Positions 1 through 8,668 are shown, counted from the first letter of the stretch. The stretch: 11,903 nt of DNA from Eimeria necatrix (GCF_000499385.1 NW_013651873.1:1-11903); one strand, 5' to 3'. Made by a program: numbers and translations. Notes: generated by a model from the sequence alone, not told the origin.

Positions 1-138
<138 letters not shown>

Positions 139-140
139 AG

Positions 141-313
141 GGGGTACGGCTTGGCGCTGCGGTGTACGTACACCTCAGGGGCGCGCAGTGCTGCGGGGCT
201 GCTTCGCGGGGGGGCAGCAAGAAATAAATTGTTCAACTTTGCAAATGTGCATTTTATATTTGTTCAACTGCAACAAGTCCTTGACAGCAAAAGAAACGCT
301 TCAGAAACTCGAC

Positions 314-351
<38 letters not shown>

Positions 352-432
352 TCCCGCCGCTGCAGCGGCAGCCAGTGCTGCAGCAGCAGAAATCAAAAGG
401 CATCTGCTTTCCCTCTGCACCTCCAAGTGCAG
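141..432 (+). other. Cullin exon A (first exon visible)
   Basis: The open frame follows TGA at 137-139, so the exon must start after it. The AG at 139-140, behind a CTG tract, is the most likely acceptor, but this 5' edge is inferred. Conservation with cullins from the Trp codon at 152 onward supports reading through the palindrome at 161-174 as Gly-Val-Arg-Thr-Pro. The 3' end is AAG TGC AG followed by GTGAGG (phase 2). Codons 314-388 encode A12-Asp-Pro-A6-Ser-A4. Confidence 0.8.
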
Positions 433-1339
433 GTGAGGCTTTATTTTATTATTTATTATTTATTATTTATTATTTATTTATTTATTATTTATTATTTAGT
501 ATTTATTATTTATTTATTATTTATTTATTTATTTATTCATTTATTTAGTATTTATTATTGTTATTTATCGTTTATTTATTTATTTATTTAGTTGTTTATT
601 TATTTATTTAGTTATCTATCTGTTTAGTTAGTTATTTATTATTTGTGTATTTGTTTATTATTTATCTATTTATCTATTTATCTGTTTATTTATTTATTTG
701 TTTATTATTTATTTATTTTTTATTTTATTTTATTTTATTTTATTTTATTTTATTTTTTTTTGCAGAATTTTGAACCGACGCCGTAGTGACGGCCAAATGC
801 CCACAAAGGAGCTTCAAGATGAAGACATTTTAGAAGTACTTTTTGTTTTATTTATTTATTTATTTATTTTTTATTTATTATTTGTTTATTATTTGATTAA
901 TTATTTATTATTTATTTATTTGTTTATTATTTATTTATTTATTTATTTTTTTATGTATTTATTTATTTGTTATTTGTTTATTTGTCATTTATATTATTTA
1001 TTATTGATTTATTTAATTACTATTTATTTATTATTCATTTGTTAGTTCATTAATCATATAGTTATTATTTATTATCTATTCATTTATTTACTATTTATTT
1101 ATTATTTGTTTGTTTATTGACTACATTATTATTTATTGTTTGTTTATGTATTATTATTTATTTACTATTTATCTATTTACTATTTATTTGTTTACTATTT
1201 ATTTACCATTTAATTATTGTTTATGTGCTTGTTTGTTTATTAATTGCATGATTGTTGGCTATTTATTATTTATTTATTTGTTTATTTGTTCATTTATTGT
1301 TTACTATTTATTATTTATTTATTTGCAATTTATTTATTT

Positions 1340-1370
<31 letters not shown>

Positions 1371-1510
1371 GTTTTAATATAATTCTTTCTTCACTTCTTT
1401 GTTTGCTTGTTTGTTCAGTACACCTCGCATTATTCGCTAATAAGTAAATAAATAATAAATAAATAAACAAACAAACAAATAAACAAATAATAAACAAACA
1501 ATAAATAAAA

Positions 1511-1541
<31 letters not shown>

Positions 1542-1938
1542 AAATAAATGAACAAAAAGATTTGTCAAGTGTCGAAGCCAGCGCTGCGGTGTCTGTACAG
1601 CTGGAGCAGTTTGGCTGTGGAGGAATTTTTTCGTTTTTTTCGATTTTTTTCATTTTTGGGTCATTTTGAGGACTTTTTGGAGGATTTTGAATTAGTTTTT
1701 GAACTTGGGAAGTATTTTTTGATTCTGGATTCATTTCCGTCGTCAAAAATGCTTTTTTCCGGCTTTTTTAGGTCAATTCCGACTTCCACTCGCCCCACTT
1801 TTGCGTCAAAGTGCCTCTTCTTTCCCCCTTTTCTTCCGGCCTCCAACTCGAACTCCAGGCCGGCCCGGACGTCCCCGCCAGCGTCGAGCTCGACAGAAAC
1901 CATTTGTAATTATTTATTTATTTATTTATTATTTATTT

Positions 1939-1985
<47 letters not shown>

Positions 1986-2453
1986 TTGTTTATTTGTTTG
2001 TTTATTTGTTGTTGTTTGTTTGTTTGTTTATTATTGATTGTTTGTTTCGTTTGCTGCTTTGTTCCGGTTCTTGTTCTGTCTTTTTTGTTCTTTTGTGTCT
2101 TTTGTTCTTTTCTTTCTTTAATTTTTTGTTTCTTTTATTCTGTGATTTCATTTATTGTTTTATTCTTTTATTTGTTTTATTCTTTTATTTGTTTTGTTCT
2201 TTATTTCTTTTATTCTTTTGTTTGTTTTATTCTCTTATTTGTTCCATTCTTTTATTTGTTTTATTCTTTTATTTCTTTTGTTTCTGTTATTTGCTTTGTT
2301 TGTTTTATTCTTTTATTTGTTTTATTCTTTTAAACCCAACGTGCAGTGGGCGACAAAATAATTATTATTTGAATTAATATAATTACATAAATAGAAATCC
2401 AAATTCTTTGAATTATTATAATATAATTATTGCTAATTATTATTATTATTTAC

Positions 2454-2486
<33 letters not shown>

Positions 2487-2510
2487 CCTTATCATTATTA
2501 TTACTATTAC

Positions 2511-2557
<47 letters not shown>

Positions 2558-2584
2558 TATCATTATCATTATTATTACTATTAC

Positions 2585-2639
<55 letters not shown>

Positions 2640-2972
2640 TTATTATTGTCTTATTATTTCTCAGGGTAGAAGCAGCAATAGTGAGGGCCCTGAAGAGCAA
2701 GCAGCAAATGCTGCATGCAGATTTGGTGACTGAGGTGTCTGTACACCTCGCGCCCCGCTTCGCGCCCTCCGCCGCTCTCATAAAAAACAGAATTGAAGCT
2801 TTAATAGAAAGAGAATACATTCAGAGAGGGCCCAAAGACATGTAAGTTTAATTAATTAATTAATTAATTAATTAATTTAATTAATTAATTAATTAATTAA
2901 TTAAATTAATTAATTTGATCCGCTACTTTCCCGTGCGGCTGCTGCAGGCGGATGTACACCTACGTGGCCTAG
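141..2972 (+). CDS. Cullin family protein, C-terminal five exons (5' part outside window)
   Basis: This is join(141..432, 766..835, 1772..1905, 2665..2841, 2948..2972), about 231 residues ending at TAG 2970-2972. Cullins scaffold multisubunit RING E3 ubiquitin ligases: the C-terminal part binds the RING protein and is activated by Nedd8. In order the sequence shows W...G...L...F..G..E (residues 4-27), STLQM (31-35), LFN (40-42), a winged-helix segment EIKRHLLSL (83-91), RIL (97-99), DILEVN plus F (117-125), DR (161-162), VEAAIVR (166-172) followed by lysine 175, the IKNRIEALIEREY helix, and terminal MYTYVA. All four junctions preserve frame, which strongly supports the model. A 25-residue alanine-rich insert (58-82) interrupts the winged helix. 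The ending resembles CUL3 more than CUL1 or CUL4 as I recall them, but the paralogue is unresolved. The N-terminal repeats lie to the left of the window. Confidence 0.9.
161..174. repeat. Palindrome copy inside cullin exon A
   Basis: A perfect GGTGTACGTACACC. In the cullin frame it reads Gly-Val-Arg-Thr-Pro between a conserved Trp and the conserved L...F..G..E stretch. Confidence 0.85.
433..765 (+). other. Cullin intron of (TTTA)n
   Basis: The 333-nt intron starts GTGAGG and ends in a T-rich tract plus TTTGCAG. It is almost wholly TTTA/TTA repeats followed by TTTTA repeats near the acceptor. Stop-poor readings through it are low-complexity artefacts. Confidence 0.85.
766..835 (+). other. Cullin exon B
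   Basis: Its first base completes an Arg codon with AG from exon A, giving C-R-I-L, the cullin R-[VI]-L strand. It ends ...GAC ATT TTA GAA with donor GTACTT at 836, phase 0. It encodes the end of the winged helix and the linker that leads to the conserved Val-Asn. An alternative donor at 845 is also phase 0 but would insert Val-Leu-Phe before Val-Asn, so it is disfavoured. Confidence 0.85.
836..1771 (+). other. Cullin intron with opposed (TTTA)n and (TAAA)n tracts
   Basis: This 936-nt intron is (TTTA)n-like from about 840 to 1375, then switches to A-rich (TAAA)n at about 1441-1550. A mixed-sequence island of about 220 bases with a palindrome variant at 1588-1601 follows. The acceptor is CTTTTTTAG at 1763-1771. 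Confidence 0.8.
1772..1905 (+). other. Cullin exon C
   Basis: It starts at GTC after TTTTTTAG (phase 0 with exon B) and runs 44 codons plus two bases to CAT TT, with donor GTAATT at 1906. It encodes V-N-S-D-F at the start and V-E-L-D-R-N-H at the end. These match the cullin pattern V-N-x-x-F followed by D-R ahead of the A-A-I-V-R helix. The TT joins G at 2665 to give Leu. A minus-strand open frame over the same bases is a shadow. Confidence 0.85.
1906..2664 (+). other. Cullin intron of (TTTA)n, 17-bp and (TTA)n repeats
   Basis: This 759-nt intron has three blocks: (TTTA)n to about 1990; T-rich sequence with a degenerate 17-bp unit, GTTTTATTCTTTTATTT, between about 2158 and 2333; and (TTA)n at about 2437-2643. 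The (TTA)n block holds an internal copy of a CAT/ACT-marked segment repeated 74 bp apart (from 2491 and 2565). It ends TTTCTCAG. Confidence 0.8.
2665..2841 (+). other. Cullin exon D with the neddylation site
   Basis: It encodes V-E-A-A-I-V-R-A-L-K. The AAG at 2693-2695 is at the position of the conserved Nedd8-acceptor lysine in I-V-R-x-x-K. The Nedd8-domain winged helix follows, including I-K-N-R-I-E and L-I-E-R-E-Y. The exon ends GAC AT with a near-consensus donor GTAAGT. The codons E-V-S-V-H-L at 2732-2749 are formed by a copy of the dispersed palindrome. Confidence 0.92.
2732..2749. repeat. Palindrome copy inside cullin exon D
   Basis: GAGGTGTCTGTACACCTC, with 8-bp arms and a two-base mismatch at the centre. 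In the cullin frame it reads Glu-Val-Ser-Val-His-Leu, in the helix after the neddylation lysine. Confidence 0.9.
2842..2947 (+). other. Cullin last intron of (TTAA)n
   Basis: This 106-nt intron starts GTAAGT, carries about 17 TTAA units, and ends GCTGCTGCAG. Confidence 0.85.
2948..2972 (+). other. Cullin terminal exon
   Basis: It is 25 nt: G completes Met with AT of exon D, then Arg-Met-Tyr-Thr-Tyr-Val-Ala and TAG. Cullins characteristically end Y-x-Y-[VIL]-A, so the exon is well supported in spite of its size. Confidence 0.9.
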
Positions 2973-3004
2973 AGCCCACAGGCCGCTGGGGACGCGCTGC
3001 TGCT

Positions 3005-3077
3005 AGGGTTTAGGGTTTAGGGTTTAGGGTTTGGGGTTTAGGGTTTAGCGTTTAGGGTTTAGGGTTTGGGGTTTGGG
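3005..3077. repeat. Interstitial telomere-like TTTAGGG array
   Basis: About ten heptamers of TTTAGGG with variants TTTGGGG and TTTAGCG, starting 33 bases after the cullin stop codon. It is flanked by unique sequence on both sides, so it is interstitial rather than a chromosome end. Confidence 0.95.
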
Positions 3078-3150
3078 CTGGGCGTCGGGAAGGTGTCATG
3101 ACGATGTGTTTATTCGGGTGTCACTACACCCCAACGCTGGGCGCGAAGGA

Positions 3151-3174
3151 GGCGAAACAGCAGCAGCAGCAGCT

Positions 3175-3209
<35 letters not shown>

Positions 3210-3216
3210 TGCAGCA
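3151..3216. repeat. CAG trinucleotide tract
   Basis: CAG repeats with CAGCTG interruptions. The surrounding frames give poly-Ala or poly-Gln with unconvincing flanks, so I do not call a gene. Confidence 0.85.
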
Positions 3217-4014
3217 GCAGTTGTCTCCTTCGGGTTGCGTTGCCGTCCGCGTTTGTGTTTTGAGTTGGGATTAGTTGAGTGTTAGTTGAAAAGTGGAATT
3301 AAAAGAAAATAAAAATAAAATAAATGAATTAATTAACAAATCCAGTTAGTTATTTGCTTCGCAGCAGCAGTTGGAGTGGGTCTTTGCTTCTTCGGGTGTA
3401 TCGACACTTTTCTAATCGGAGTCCTGAATTGCTGGGGTGTATGTACACCGGAAATGCATGCATGCGCGTATACTGGATTTGCGGTGTACGTACACTCGCG
3501 GCCTCTGCGTGCATGCAGCGGATGTTTTTGTGTTTATATTTGCATGCATTTATATATATATTGATATATATTTGTGTATATTTATATATATTTATATATA
3601 TTTATATATATAAGTATTTATTATGTATATTTATATGTACTTATATATGTCTTTTGCGCAATTTCACACTTCCGAGTCTTCCAATTTGCACATTTGTTTC
3701 TTTTTCCGCATTTTGCATTATTTAATTTGCTTTCTTTTCTGGAGTTAATCGAAAAGACAAAAGCGAAAACATTTCCGAGAAAAGTCGCAAAAAGAATTCC
3801 ACTTTTGGAAGTGCTTTTCTGCAAAGCAGCCGCAGTCTGGGGTGTACGTACACCGCGCCGCAGGGCTGGCGCAGCCGCAAATGCGCAAATTTGATTTCTT
3901 TTCATTTATATTTATTTCCGAAGTTTCCGACTGCATTTAAAAAGCAAAACATTCTGAAATTAAACGCATGCATGCAAGTTCTGCCTTTGCATTTATAAAA
4001 CGCCACGAAGTTGA

Positions 4015-4044
4015 AGTGCATGCATGCAGGTGTACGTACACCTG
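4015..4044. promoter_or_regulatory. Adjoining GCATGC and GTGTACGTACAC palindromes
   Basis: TGCATGCATGCA is followed directly by an 18-bp perfect palindrome, CAGGTGTACGTACACCTG (4027-4044). GCATGC is a known class of motif in coccidian promoters and among ApiAP2 targets. That the second palindrome is also a protein site is inference. Confidence 0.4.
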
Positions 4045-4459
4045 AGCCCCCAGCGCGCCAGTCCACACGCATGCGAATTGAAAGATCATAATTCGATTTG
4101 TTGAATAATTCGGATTTATAATTTTAAATTCGCATTTATAATTTCAATTCTTGTGATTTCGAGGCCAACTGCAAGTAGAATTGAGGTGTATGTACACTTC
4201 GGGGCCCCAGCGGCATGCAGCGTTTGCCCTGCCCTTTTCTTGCGGAGTTTCTTTTTGTCTTTTTCTTCTTTTTTCTTTATCTTTTTCTTTTGTTCTTTCT
4301 TTCATTCTTTTGTTCTTTTCTTCATTCTTTTTTCCTTCCATTCTTTGTTCTTTTCTCGGTCTTTTTGCTTTCGCCAGCTGCTGCATGCGACGGGGCACTT
4401 CTAGTTAGCTATTTGAGCTCGGGAAATAAAAAAAAATTCTGAAACTCCAAATGCATTAA

Positions 4460-4511
4460 AACGCATGCATGCGCGTCTCCAGGTGTACGTACACCTCGCC
4501 TCCACGTACAC
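4460..4511. promoter_or_regulatory. GCATGC plus palindrome plus half-site
   Basis: CGCATGCATGCGCG is followed after a few bases by CAGGTGTACGTACACCTC (4480-4497), then a half-site CGTACACT at 4504. The arrangement resembles that at 4015-4044. The regulatory role is inferred. Confidence 0.35.
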
Positions 4512-5000
4512 TGGACCATGTTTGTGGGTCTTTAAATGCCTCATTTCGGACTGAGGGCGAAAATAAGTGGCAAATAAGTTGCAAATAAATGTTTATTTCC
4601 TTTATAATGCCTTTAAGTCCAAAAGAATAAAAAGTAAATAATTAAACTCCGCATGCGCGCATGCAAGTGTCTCTGAAGGTGCATTTGTGAAGTGTAAAGT
4701 TCCCAGTTTCAGCCGCAGGCACTTGCCCCTTTTGCAAAAGTAAAAAGCACAAAATAAATGTTTTTAAAAACACTTTTGTGCTTTTAAAGAAGTGACTGGA
4801 AGCAGCAAATGCACTGGGCGTGGACTGCATGCAGCAGGTGTCTGTACAGCGCAAGCGCGGGCCCCACAAGAGACTCTGCGGTGTATGTACACCTCAAGTG
4901 GTGCATGCGCATGCAAAGTGCCTTTCTGTCTTCTTTAGTTTTGTGGCTTCGCCCCGACTCCTGGTGTATGTACACCCGGCCCCTTTTTGCAGCAGCAAAA

Positions 5001-5039
<39 letters not shown>
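5001..5039. repeat. CTG trinucleotide tract
   Basis: An uninterrupted run of about 12 CTG units in a gene-free stretch, with a palindrome copy ending 25 bases upstream. Confidence 0.9.
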
Positions 5040-5040
<1 letters not shown>

Positions 5041-5140
5041 GGGCTGTGCATTCCCTCCTTCCTTCCATAAGGAAGCAGCAACAACAAAGCTAGCACTGCG
5101 GTCGTTTGCTGCTCATTTGCTGCCCAGGATGCTCCTCGAT

Positions 5141-5285
5141 TAGGGTTTAGGGTTTAGGGCAAGGGTTTAGGGTTTAGGGCTAGGGTTTAGGGCTAGGGTT
5201 TAGGGTTTAGGGCTAGGTATAGGGCTAGGGTTTAGGGCTAGGGTATAGGGCTAGGGTTTAGGGTTTAGGGTTGTTTAGGGTTTGA
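5141..5285. repeat. Telomere-like array with TTTAGGG and CTAGGG variants
   Basis: An interstitial array alternating TTTAGGG with GCTAGGG, and a few TATAGGG and AAGGG variants. The ordered mixture of two unit types suggests local amplification rather than a fresh telomere addition. Confidence 0.95.
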
Positions 5286-5343
5286 GAGTGAGAGCAGGAG
5301 ATGCATGCATTAGCTGAAAAGAAGAAGTTCGACATTATCAGAA

Positions 5344-5409
5344 TTCTCTCTGCTGCAGCTGCTGCAGCTGCTGCAGCTGCTGCAGCTGACTCAAACCGAA
5401 TCAGAGAGA
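5344..5409. repeat. Inverted repeat enclosing a 9-bp CTGCTGCAG repeat
   Basis: TCTCTCTG (5345-5352) pairs with CAGAGAGA (5402-5409). Between them are four tandem copies of a 9-bp self-complementary unit. The whole can fold into a cruciform or RNA hairpin. Confidence 0.6.
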
Positions 5410-5537
5410 GATGAAATAAATAAATTCATTAATTAGATATTTATACTTTAGTCTGTCTTTGTGTCTTCACTTTTGCTGCTGCTTGGCGGCGGAGGCGAAT
5501 GGGCCAGCTTTGCTGCAGTCTGCAGTAGGAAGAAATC

Positions 5538-5589
5538 AGGGTTTAGGGTTTATTGGGAGGATCGGGGGTTAAAAGGGTTTAGGGTTTAG
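5538..5589. repeat. Short degenerate telomere-like clusters
   Basis: Two small groups of TTTAGGG flank a divergent stretch. They look like the decayed remains of one array. Confidence 0.75.
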
Positions 5590-5866
5590 GAAAACTCGAA
5601 CAGTAGTGTTGCCAGTTTGGCAGAATTTCCAAAAAATATCAAAAATTATAAAAATGATATAAATAGAGGCTGCAGACTTTGGGAAGTGTTGGCGGTGGAC
5701 TTCCCCGCAGAGAGGAGGAGCCCTTTTTTCTCTGGAGCTGCGAAACTGGAAGCGACAAGATAATATTTGAAGTTGAGGAATAAATAAAACAAATTGCAGA
5801 AGTTTATTTGATTTGAATTCAAAGTTTCACCGAGTTTTCGTCGAGTGGCGAGAAGTGACTGGTCGG

Positions 5867-5983
5867 ATGGCGCAGGTGTACGTACACCTGGGAAACCCGC
5901 GAGTCAAGGCCAACTCCGTCGCCGTTTCACGCAACGCCACTTCTCTTTATTTGCAAATTTTGTGGGGGAAACTGTTGAAATGA
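5867..5983 (+). CDS. Possible 38-residue ORF or 5' exon beginning at a palindrome
   Basis: ATG 5867 starts M-A-Q-V-Y-V-H-L-G-N and ends at TGA 5981. The palindrome at 5875-5888 supplies Val-Tyr-Val-His-Leu. The next 20 codons have a coding-like mix, but the length is compatible with chance. It could be a first exon for the coiled-coil gene further right, yet I found no decisive donor. No function is recognised. Confidence 0.25.
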   Translation: MAQVYVHLGNPRVKANSVAVSRNATSLYLQILWGKLLK

Positions 5984-6001
5984 GTTTTATGAGAAGTCTA
6001 A

Positions 6002-6304
6002 AAGGGAAAAGGGGAGAATGAACAAGTGCAGAAGGAGGACCCGGTGGCGGTCAATCCTGCGCAGCGGCTCGCGGCGGCGAAAGCTGCAAATGCATCCAAA
6101 GGCAGATCTGCTGCAGAGAAAGCTGGACTTTTGAGTTTCGTTTATTTTTGTTTATTTATTTTCAAAAGAATTAATTCAAAATACCGAGACGAAACCGCAG
6201 AAGAAGCGGCTCGCCGGACGGCCGCTGGACTTGCGGGCGCGGCGAGTGGACCGTTGCAACTTGAGCCGATCTTCCGGGTTTTTCCTCGCTTTTTGGATTT
6301 TTAA
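6002..6304 (+). CDS. Coding-like segment, possible 5' exon(s) of the next gene
   Basis: One frame is open from the codon after TAA (5999-6001) to a stop just after 6304, without an initiator ATG near its left end. Residues such as Q-K-E-D-P-V-A-V-N-P-A-Q-R-L and, further on, Y-R-D-E-T-A-E-E-A-A-R-R look like real charged coding sequence. Between them lies an AT-rich stretch (about 6136-6172) that translates to a short hydrophobic segment and is too small for a typical intron. A second frame is also open over the right half. Direction and approximate location fit a 5' exon of the coiled-coil gene. Exact borders and product are unresolved. Confidence 0.4.
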   Translation, partial: KGKGENEQVQKEDPVAVNPAQRLAAAKAANASKGRSAAEKAGLLSFVYFCLFIFKRINSKYRDETAEEAARRTAAGLAGAASGPLQLEPIFRVFPRFLDF

Positions 6305-6745
6305 AACAAGTAAACAAATTCAAAATGCAAAAAAATGTAATTGCGCTTTTAAAATGCACAAAAGAAGCCCCTTTGGCCTCGAAAAGGGGAAGTCCGCAGC
6401 AGGGCCTTCCGCGGTGGCCACAGCGCCGGAAGCTGCTGCTGCTGCTGCCCGTCTGCTGCTGCTGCTGCGCGGAAAAGCTGCAGCTGCGCGTCTTGGGCCC
6501 TTTATTATCTTCAAAAGGTCCTTTTTTTTGTTTTCTCCGTGGCTTCTTTTTGCTTCATTTGGCTGAAATTGCAGAAAAAGGAGAAGTTTCCTCGGGCCCG
6601 CAGCAGCAGCAGCAGCAGCAGCAGCAAAGCGGCTCGACTGCAGCAGCACATGCACTGAAGTTCAGGCAAACAAACCAGCTCCTTTCCCGGGCTTTCTTTC
6701 GCGGGCTTTTCTTGCAATCTGCAGGGCAAAAAGGATCGGATTCGC

Positions 6746-6789
<44 letters not shown>

Positions 6790-6805
6790 GCCCAGCTTGC
6801 TGCAG
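6305..6805. other. Unresolved stretch with CAG/CTG tracts and splice-like sites
   Basis: It contains CTG tracts near 6432-6469 and 6749-6789 and a CAG tract at 6600-6626. Good acceptor-like sites end at 6574 (GAAATTGCAG) and 6724 (CAATCTGCAG). One plus frame stays open across it but would need runs of Leu, Cys and Gln from the same repeat, so at least part is probably intronic. Confidence 0.4.
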
Positions 6806-7076
6806 ACCCTGCGAGTCCCGGGAACCCTCAGCAGCAGCAGCAGCAGCGCAGGCAGCTGCATGCGCTGCAGATGGAGGTGCCGGCCTACGCGGGCAAGGGG
6901 GCCCCCGGGGGGCCCCCCGAAGGCTTCGCGGCTGCTGCAGCAGCAGCAGCAGCAGCAGCACGCAGCAGCAAAGATCAGGTGGGGGGGAAAGTCCCCCAGT
7001 ACTTTTCTCTCCGCGGCAGCAACGCCTTGAGGGGCGGCCGCAGGACTTACAACGCCATGTGCCTCAACGACAACTG
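6806..7076 (+). other. Coiled-coil gene, first well-supported exon
   Basis: It ends AAC TG with donor GTGAGG at 7077. The acceptor after GCTTGCTGCAG (6805) is a guess, and an exon extending further left or starting at ATG 6871 is possible. It contains Gln6 and Ala runs and ends with the dense motif R-T-Y-N-A-M-C-L-N-D-N-W. Confidence 0.6.
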
Positions 7077-7475
7077 GTGAGGGTTTAGGGTTTAGGGTTT
7101 AGGGTTTAGGGTTTAGGGTTTAGGGTTTAGGGTTTGGGCTTCCCCGGGTGCAGGGCCCCCAGGCCGAGCTGCAGGGTTCAGAGGGCGCGGGCCAGCGCCT
7201 AGGGTTTAGGGTTTAGGGTTTAGGGTTTAGGGTTTGTGGCTGCGCAGGTACGAAGACCGTTTGAACCCGGAGCTGGCCCCGCAGCTGCAGCAGCTTGCTG
7301 CAGCAGAGCAGCAGCAGCAGGGGCCCTTCGGGCCCTGGGCCTCGGAGTACACTGTGGCCTATTCGCGGGGCAATTGGAAGTTGCAAAACTTCAAACTTAC
7401 TGACTCCAACATCCTGGCCATAGACCAGTCTTCGCCGCAGGACTGGACTTCTTGCTACCGAATCGACTACCGGTG

Positions 7476-7526
<51 letters not shown>

Positions 7527-8629
7527 GCGGTGGGGGTGCTGCTGCTGCTGCTGGTGCAGGTCGGCGAGGTGCAGCGCGCAGCAGCAGCAGCAGCAGCGGC
7601 GTGGTGCCGCAGGCAGCAGCGCAGCAGCAGCTGCGGGCGCTGCAGCAGCTGCTTCCGTGCTTCGCCAGTTTGCTGCTCGCGTGTCTGCTGCTGCAGCACT
7701 CGAGCCTCCACGCGCGCCAAACCCTAGCAAACCCTAAACCCTAAACCCTAAACCCCAGAAACCCCAATCCAGGCGGCGGCAGCTCGGGGCAGTTTTCTTT
7801 TTCTTTTCTTTTAATTCAGCAATCGGCAGCAAGAAGAAGTGATGGCGCGCATGCAGGAGTTGGAAGAAGAAAAAAGAAAAAGCGAAATGGCAGAAATGAA
7901 GCATCGGGCGGCGGCGGAGGCGCGCGTTCCTGCGTGGCCGTTGACTCGAGGTGCGCGTACACCCCAATTTTCGAGGTGGAAAGCGGGGGAAAATTGCAGA
8001 AAAATGCAAAATAGTTTTTAAAAATGAATTCATTTCAATTTTATCTCTTCAAATATGCATGCAAGTGCCCTTTTCTTTCGATTTCCCGAAAATTCATGTT
8101 TTGCAAGTTTCAAGAGTGGTGGGCGAAAAGCCCAGGAAAGCAGCAGCAAAAAGCAAAATTAAGAAAAAATTTGAACTAATTTTGACTTGAAATATTCAAA
8201 TGTTTCATTTTTATGAATTTGAACTGAGTTTGACTTGAAATTTTCAAATGTTTCTTTTTTCTGAACTTGAACTGAGTTTGACTTGAAATGTTCAAATGTT
8301 CCATTTTTTGGATTTGAATTTAGTTCGACTTGAAATGTTGAAATGTTTCTTTTTTCTGAATTTGAATTTAATTCGACTTGAAATGTTGAAATGTTTCATT
8401 TTTATGAATTTGAACTAAGTTCGACTTGAAATTTTGAAATGTTTCTTTTTTCTGAATCTGAATTTAATTCGACTTGTTCAAATGTTTCATTTTTCTGATT
8501 TTTTTGAAATTCATGTTTTCGTTTTTCTCCTTTTTGCAGAAGCTGCTGCACGCCTGGCGGCCTCTCGCCAACACGCAGAAGAAGAAGCTGCGGCCTCTCA
8601 CCGCTCGCAGCATTCTGCTGCTTCTGGCG

Positions 8630-8668
<39 letters not shown>

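Larger units (their letters stand above)
2973..5866. other. Long spacer without a supportable gene
   Basis: No reading frame here has conserved-looking content or credible splice pairing. It holds telomere-like arrays (3005-3077, 5141-5285, 5538-5589), CAG/CTG tracts (about 3151-3216, 5001-5039), TATA-rich sequence (3535-3660), a T/C-rich tract (4245-4370) and eleven copies of the GGTGTACGTACACC-type palindrome mixed with GCATGC palindromes. A non-coding RNA gene cannot be excluded. Confidence 0.6.

Noticed and set aside
1661..1903. Minus-strand 80-residue open frame with coding-like composition
   Set aside because: It is the complement of cullin exon C, which fits the cullin consensus and the splice phases on both sides.
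2408..2664. Plus-strand frames of Leu, Tyr or Ile runs joined to the cullin exon
   Set aside because: They are (TTA)n intron read through. The acceptor TCAG at 2661-2664 and the conserved V-E-A-A-I-V-R mark the true exon edge.
4144..4398. Minus-strand Lys/Glu/Arg-rich 84-residue frame
   Set aside because: The charge comes from a CTTT-type low-complexity tract, and there is no splice or conserved context.
5658..5665. TATAAATA as a TATA box
   Set aside because: It is an AT-rich region with no clear transcript start or coding start at a suitable distance, and such octamers are expected by chance here.
3005..7236. TTTAGGG arrays as evidence of a chromosome end
   Set aside because: All arrays are short, degenerate and flanked by unique or coding sequence, so they are interstitial.
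8170..8510. CRISPR-like array
   Set aside because: The units are contiguous 48-bp tandem repeats without unique spacers, inside a eukaryotic intron.
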